From the NCBI GenBank assembly GCA_012862575.1, contig BLSF01000072.1, positions 1 to 64,000 of the forward strand: a DNA stretch of 64,000 bases, read 5' to 3'. The position numbers and the translations under genes are program-made. The notes beneath the pieces are model-generated. The model worked only from the letters and a program-made list of their open reading frames with translations. It searched no databases and had not been told where the DNA came from. Shown here piece by piece: positions 59,154-64,000 of the stretch (positions are counted from its first letter, which is position 1; every line of letters begins with the position of its first letter). This DNA comes from Parietichytrium sp. I65-24A (taxonomy: Eukaryota; Sar; Bigyra; Thraustochytrida; Thraustochytriidae).

Positions 59154-62021
59154 TCTCTTCCGCCCGCTCCAGCAGCGCCACGTCAAAGCTCGGCCAGTCT
59201 CTACCGGAGGTGCAGCAGCGGGCGAGCAACTTGACAACCTTGACAACCTTGACAACGAACAACAAACAACAAACAATAAACGGCGGAGTCGAGCCAAGGG
59301 ACCTCTTCACATCTGAGTGCCTTGTGGTCCTTCTGAATTCTGTTTACTGTGCTCCCTGGGTCCGCGCGCTGCGTCAGTACCGGGTACTGTCACTGCCTCT
59401 GTTTGCTCTTGCTTTCCTTCTCTCTCTCTACTCACTCTACTCTCTCACTCTCACTGACACTCCTACTCGCCACGTCCTAATTGTATGTAGGACTTGTTAG
59501 ATCCGGTTAAGTGGGGTTGTAGTCATGGTACCGGTACGAGTACTAGAGCGAGTACTAGTACCGGAGGTGGAAGGAGCCTGAGACTTACTGTTAGTTAGTT
59601 GGGGGTGGGTGTTAATCCGGAGATTAGGAGCGTGGTTATTGTAATGGAGGCTATTGAGAATGTTAGGCTTTAGGTGGTAAGGTTAGGCTATGGAGCGGAT
59701 AGGCGCAAGGCGGCTATTGAAGGACTATGCGAAAAGGTAGTGAATCCTTTCCGAAGAAAAAACTCCGCGGCGGTATGCGGTGGTGGGAGTCCGTTACTAG
59801 CCGCTACAAGTCGTTCCGCCAAAAGATTTTGGGCTTGGCGAGCTTTGGAGTGTTTGTCCAAATGGAGTGTTGTTGACTGTTTTGGACCGTTTGGAAAACC
59901 TTGCGTTTTTGTTTCGGCTGAGCTCGCTCGTTGAACATGTTCATTGAGTTGAACGAATGCCAAGAATACGCGCACTTCTTTCGACAATGCACTCTTCATG
60001 CCTGGCCCACGACACATGTGACTGCGTGAAGAGCAAGACTTGCCGCAGCTGCCGCCGCGGCGGTCCTAATTTGAACGGCTCTGAGACGCACAACTGCCTC
60101 AATCGTTGACGCGCCAAGCCTGAGCTCTGAGCTCTGAGCTCCAGTCCTTCAACCGCCAGCGGATTGCATTGGCAAACGAACCTCACCGTTTGAGTTGTCC
60201 CGAGCGCTCTGTCAACCGTGAGACCACTGTCCAGCGTAGCTCGTGCTCCAACTTGCCGATAGTCAGGATTGCTTGGTCCGCGATGGTTCGCGAACGCCGG
60301 CGTTCGCACTGGGATACGGAGCTTTGGAAAAAAATGCTTCAGATCGAAGGGCTGTGTCATTCTCCAGGGATCCGTGGATCCGTCGAGCGCCAATGCATTC
60401 AAAAGTCCAACTCAACGTGAACGGATGTATGGATGTAAACGATTCCAAGCATACGTGGAAAGTCTGGAAAGTGCATTTGGCCACGCCACCTTCCAAGTTG
60501 TTGCCTGACCAGCCGGCGAAGAGGACAGCTTCTGGCGAAGATTGCGGGTCAGAAATTCAAAACATGGACGCAATTTGAAGGAGCAAAAAGAGCACTTGCC
60601 GGACTACGCTGCGGCCAGAACCTATGGATGAACGGATTCAAAATCGCAGCGACAATGACATCAGTCCAACTTTCACTTGGCAGTGTTCACTGAAAGGAAC
60701 ATTTTTATTGATGAACAACGACACAAGAGAAACGCAACAGCAGAAAGAAACCCTGCCAGAAGCCAGTTCTCAGACGATACAAATCCTCCGCGCTACCTGA
60801 GTCGCTACCTGCGACTTTACACATTGGCGAAGTACGAGATGAGACTGTCGTCTTGCTGTTAGGTAAACCGTACCGGTACGTACACGCTTGCCGTTTACCG
60901 CGAATGAATTCACAGTAACTTAATTTACTCATCGTCTCTTGATTGAAATGACTCTGGTCAATGGAGAATTGATGATGGAGAATGGAGAATGGAGAGAATG
61001 GAAAGTGAAGGATGAAAAGTGGAGAATGAAGAAAAGAGCCACATCGCCACAAAATTAAAAGAATTTTTTGATTTTGATTTTACAGCCCGCAATTCATGCG
61101 TAATGACCATACAGTGGAAAAGCTGGTCTTGGACGGCTCCGTTAACATGCGCACCGCCTCTCATCCAAGAGACTACTCAACATCAATTGCACTTATCGGT
61201 ACCCCGGGTCTGATGAAAGAGGTACCCATGCCACACACCCTGAGCGCACACCTCGTATGGTAGAGCCACATTAGTCTAAACATTAAGCAGTAATTTGTCG
61301 TCCCTCTCTCCGCCAGGCGCCGGAAGAGTGGGGCGCTCCTACTCCAAGCTACTCGAAAGCCTAGCAATTCCCACTTCGCACACTGTGGCATTGAGAGCAT
61401 TTTTGCTTCAAGAGGTCTATTCATCCATCGCCGTTCTCATTCACAGCTCCTTTCAAGTGGAAACCCATCGAACGAATCGACTGCTGTCAGACTTCAGACT
61501 TGGCTTCACAACGCGGCGCCAAGCCAACCAGTCAGCGTGCTACAGTTGAATCAACCGCGACACTCAGTACTTACTAAGCTTAGTTCCAATTCACAGACAG
61601 AAAATCATGATGTCAACAGATCGGCCCGTACTGGTATAGTAATGAGTTACCCATCACTTACCCCTAACTGTGCATCAGCCCTTAGTCCTTGATAGTCCTT
61701 GAGCTCCGCTATGCTCCGCTATGAAGAAGCACACGTATTGTGATAAGTTTAGTGAGTCTTGTGTTTATAAATAGTTTCTATGAGCAGAATGAGGGATGGA
61801 AACTATGGAAACTAAGTTTATGGAAACTATGGAAACCCGCAACAGTGTGGGAGAGCAGAAGAGCAAAAGAGCAACAAGAGCAACAAGAGCAGAGGACGGT
61901 CAGTCATTCTTAGAAACGTCGCATCGTGGACGTAGCTGAGATTGCAACGAAGGAGTGGTGATCCCGCATTTGCAAGCTTGGTGCGTGGCACGTTCGGGGT
62001 CAGGGTCGGGGTCGGTCGAGG
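59154..62021. promoter_or_regulatory. 2.9-kb divergent interval between the FYVE gene and the ankyrin gene
   Basis: Holds GTACCGGTAC at 59528-59537 inside a GTAC-rich cluster (59525-59572) and again at 60870-60879, TTAGG-rich sequence at 59590-59700 and CTGAGCT repeats at 60119-60140. A minus ATG frame of 153 codons ends at about 59941 (starts MNALALDGSTDPWRM). It is unrecognised and overlaps equally open frames on the other strand, so I do not call it a gene. Confidence 0.45.
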
Positions 62022-64000
62022 ATGGCGGCGGCAAGGCGGCGCGCGAAGAACGCGCTGGAGAAATGTCCCGGGTACGAGCCCAACCCAATGTTCCTGTTCC
62101 TGGAGCGGTGCTCGCACTGCGGGTTCACCAAGAATGAGCACACGAAGATTCAGTCCGAAGGGGGCACGCTGTTCAGCTATCTGGGCGTGGATAACGGCAT
62201 TCAGCAGGCGAAAGATGCGCTTTATAGGGTGCCTGCCGTGCAAAACTACCTGCCGAAGGAAGGCGGCCAGGCCAAGTTCAAGGTGGTCCGCGCGCAAAAC
62301 TCTGCCGACCCGAAGGATTCCAGAGCGGAAACTACGCAGCCGAGCGACTCCCCCTCCGTGGCATCCAGAAAGAAGAGCCTGCCTGTTGCTCCGGCCTCGC
62401 AGCCTCAAACCCAGCATCCTGCAACTCCGCCGGCGAGAAGCAGCGAGCGGAAATCAGAAGGGGAGGGCATCTTGTCCAAAGCCATCTCTCTCATCCGAAA
62501 TGGACTGGTGGAAACTCCAAGCACAAACCAACCGGAGGACCGAATCAGCATTGACATGGCATCCCCGCCAACTCTTGATTCAGAAATCGCAAGCTCTCCG
62601 AGCGCAAGGACGTCGTCAAGGTCGCAGAGAACGCAGAGCCAAACACGGACCTCTCGGGCGTCGAGCAAAGCTTCTTCCAGGTCTACCGCAGAACCAACAG
62701 CCCCTCTCCTTGCCGAAGCGGATCGTCGGAAGGCTTCATCGACGAGGACGAACTCCGTGCCTGACATACAAGCTCCAGTCATGCCGATTAAAAATGATCT
62801 TGCAGCCCGCTTTTATCAACCGGAGGAGCCGGAGCCAGTGCCACTTTCTATCGCCCCTGTGGAGAAGACAGCGTCTAGCAAGAGCCTCTCCGCCAGACAC
62901 CGCAGCAAGGTATTGTCGAAAAAGAAGCTCTCCACGTCAATCTTGGACGAAGAGGTCCGCAAGCCTGCGAGCCACCGCGCAAGTGTAACGCAATTTCTAT
63001 CGTCCAAAATCCCCCGCCCGCTCTCTCGCCAGAGCAAAAAGGCTTCTCTCGCAGCGCTGCAAGGCGAGTCGCCAGCAGACATGCGCAATGCAAGACAAGC
63101 ACATCTCGACCAGATTCGCCTCTTGATGAGGATGACTGACACTCGTGAAATGAAAGTACAGATGCACTTCCGGAGGTACGAGGAGCCGTCCACCCAGACT
63201 TTGAAATTATACCGAGCACCAGGCGGCGATATCCGATGGAGCAAGAAGATGACCGTAGGCTGGGCGCCGTTGCATGTGGCTGCATGGAACCGAGACGCGA
63301 AGACTCTTTCCAAGCTTTTGAAAACCATGCGCGCGTCTCAGCTAGACATTCTCACCGGCGATTGTTTAGAGACAGCACTTTCCATTTCTATAAAACGTGG
63401 CGCATTCGATTGCGCGCGCATGCTGGTGATGGGCGGTGCCGACGTCAACCTCGCAGATACGTTTGGTTTCACACCCCTGCACTATGCAGTCCGCGCAGGC
63501 TCCAAGGAGACCGTCAAGCTTCTTCTGGACCGCCATGCAACCTACGATGCCATCACAAACGAAGTGGGACAAAGCGCCATCCACCTTGCTGCGCGATATG
63601 CAGACCTTGAGATTGTTGACGAACTCCTGGCACACAATGTGGACGTGAACGCGATTGACAAAAGAGGCTGGACGCCACTCTTTTATGCCGCTATGCGCCA
63701 CGGCAAATCTTCTCTAGTGGCTGGATTGGTGGAGCGCGGCGCGACCATCTCGTGGAAAGATCGATACGGGTTGACTCCTCTGCACTGCGCCGTGGTGGCG
63801 GACGACCAAGATAATTTGCCTGCACTCATCGAACAGGGAGCAAGGATGGACGCCAAAGACTCGAATGGATGGACCCCTGTACACTACTGCGCTCGATACG
63901 ATGCTGTGATGAGCCTGCAAGTAATGCTCGAGTACGGCGCACGGGCAACTCCGAAAGTCGCGAGTGACGTGGCTCCGTACGACATTGCGACCCACTACCA
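62022..64000 (+). CDS. Ankyrin-repeat protein, C-terminus beyond the window
   Basis: From ATG 62022 the frame stays open for 659 codons to the window edge. A conserved-looking N-terminal block (residues about 10-90, with KCPGYEPNPMFLFLERCSHCGF) precedes a Ser/Arg-rich low-complexity region (about 100-340, many RTSS/SSRS contexts). From about residue 395 at least six ankyrin repeats follow (GWAPLHVAAWN, GFTPLHYAVRAGSKETVKLL, GQSAIHLAARYADLEIVDEL, GWTPLFYAAMRHGKSS, GLTPLHCAVVADD, GWTPVHYCARYDAV). I do not recognise the N-terminal block. It probably acts as a protein-interaction scaffold. The C-terminal domain that would define its class is not in view. Confidence 0.85.
   Translation, partial: MAAARRRAKNALEKCPGYEPNPMFLFLERCSHCGFTKNEHTKIQSEGGTLFSYLGVDNGIQQAKDALYRVPAVQNYLPKEGGQAKFKVVRAQNSADPKDSRAETTQPSDSPSVASRKKSLPVAPASQPQTQHPATPPARSSERKSEGEGILSKAISLIRNGLVETPSTNQPEDRISIDMASPPTLDSEIASSPSARTSSRSQRTQSQTRTSRASSKASSRSTAEPTAPLLAEADRRKASSTRTNSVPDIQAPVMPIKNDLAARFYQPEEPEPVPLSIAPVEKTASSKSLSARHRSKVLSKKKLSTSILDEEVRKPASHRASVTQFLSSKIPRPLSRQSKKASLAALQGESPADMRNARQAHLDQIRLLMRMTDTREMKVQMHFRRYEEPSTQTLKLYRAPGGDIRWSKKMTVGWAPLHVAAWNRDAKTLSKLLKTMRASQLDILTGDCLETALSISIKRGAFDCARMLVMGGADVNLADTFGFTPLHYAVRAGSKETVKLLLDRHATYDAITNEVGQSAIHLAARYADLEIVDELLAHNVDVNAIDKRGWTPLFYAAMRHGKSSLVAGLVERGATISWKDRYGLTPLHCAVVADDQDNLPALIEQGARMDAKDSNGWTPVHYCARYDAVMSLQVMLEYGARATPKVASDVAPYDIATHY

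Noticed and set aside
59941-60402. Minus-strand ATG frame of 153 codons in the FYVE/ankyrin gap
   Set aside because: Competing open frames exist on the other strand and no domain is recognisable; kept only as a note.
1-64000. CRISPR arrays, bacterial operons, rRNA genes or integrated viral genes
   Set aside because: No spaced identical repeats with unique spacers, no ribosome-binding-site spacing, no rRNA-like sequence and no viral structural or replicase motifs were seen.

Overview
The window is eukaryotic nuclear DNA from an intron-poor organism. Six of about 20 recognisable protein genes carry a single short GT-AG intron (87-238 nt); the rest look uninterrupted. The gene set is housekeeping and eukaryotic: cytosolic ribosomal protein S3A, EMG1/NEP1, GNL1, a DIS3-type exosome nuclease, STRAP, phosphoglucomutase, PP2C, FYVE, ankyrin and GT31 proteins. 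Three clues point, without proving it, to a heterotrophic stramenopile (labyrinthulomycete/thraustochytrid or oomycete relative). First, a secreted protein remnant has Pro-Thr-Ser linkers of the kind common in stramenopiles. Second, the acetolactate synthase regulatory subunit is nuclear-encoded, has a mitochondrial-type leader and looks like fungal ILV6. Third, the tryptophan synthase alpha chain resembles the alpha half of the fused fungal/oomycete enzyme. I see no plastid, organellar or bacterial operon signature.

Layout. 0-3.4 kb is a patch of decayed genes: a NACHT-like ATPase fragment, a secreted VWA/RCC1-like protein broken by stops and frameshifts, and an unidentified broken frame. 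3.4-9.0 kb holds a phosphotransferase-like gene, STRAP and a TPR/cyclic-nucleotide-binding protein. 9.0-16.5 kb is a 7.4-kb interval with no supportable gene, rich in pyrimidine tracts. 16.5-25.1 kb holds an unrecognised low-complexity protein, a TMEM70-like protein, GNL1, tRNA-Pro and phosphoglucomutase. 26.4-34.8 kb holds a 2-oxoglutarate dioxygenase/ankyrin protein, a DIS3-like nuclease and an ADIP/SSX2IP-like protein. 36.6-48.4 kb holds a lipid-anchored PP2C, RPS3A, homoserine dehydrogenase, EMG1, ILV6 and a GT31 galactosyltransferase. 52.2-59.2 kb holds TrpA, a phosphopantetheinyl transferase, a coiled-coil protein, two tRNA-Gln genes and a FYVE protein. An ankyrin gene at 62.0 kb runs off the window end.

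There is no operon. Genes alternate in convergent and divergent pairs. Functions recur: ribosome biogenesis and RNA turnover (RPS3A, EMG1, GNL1, DIS3-like) and amino-acid biosynthesis (homoserine dehydrogenase, ILV6, TrpA, plus a phosphopantetheinyl transferase that could serve fatty-acid or polyketide synthases). The most notable non-genic structure is a set of GTAC-based palindromes (decamer GTACCGGTAC and 13-mer AGTACTGAGTACT). Almost all examples lie in promoter-bearing gaps, and none was seen in convergent gaps. Two tandem duplications have a single N exactly at the junction and are probably unmerged allelic contig ends, not real duplications.
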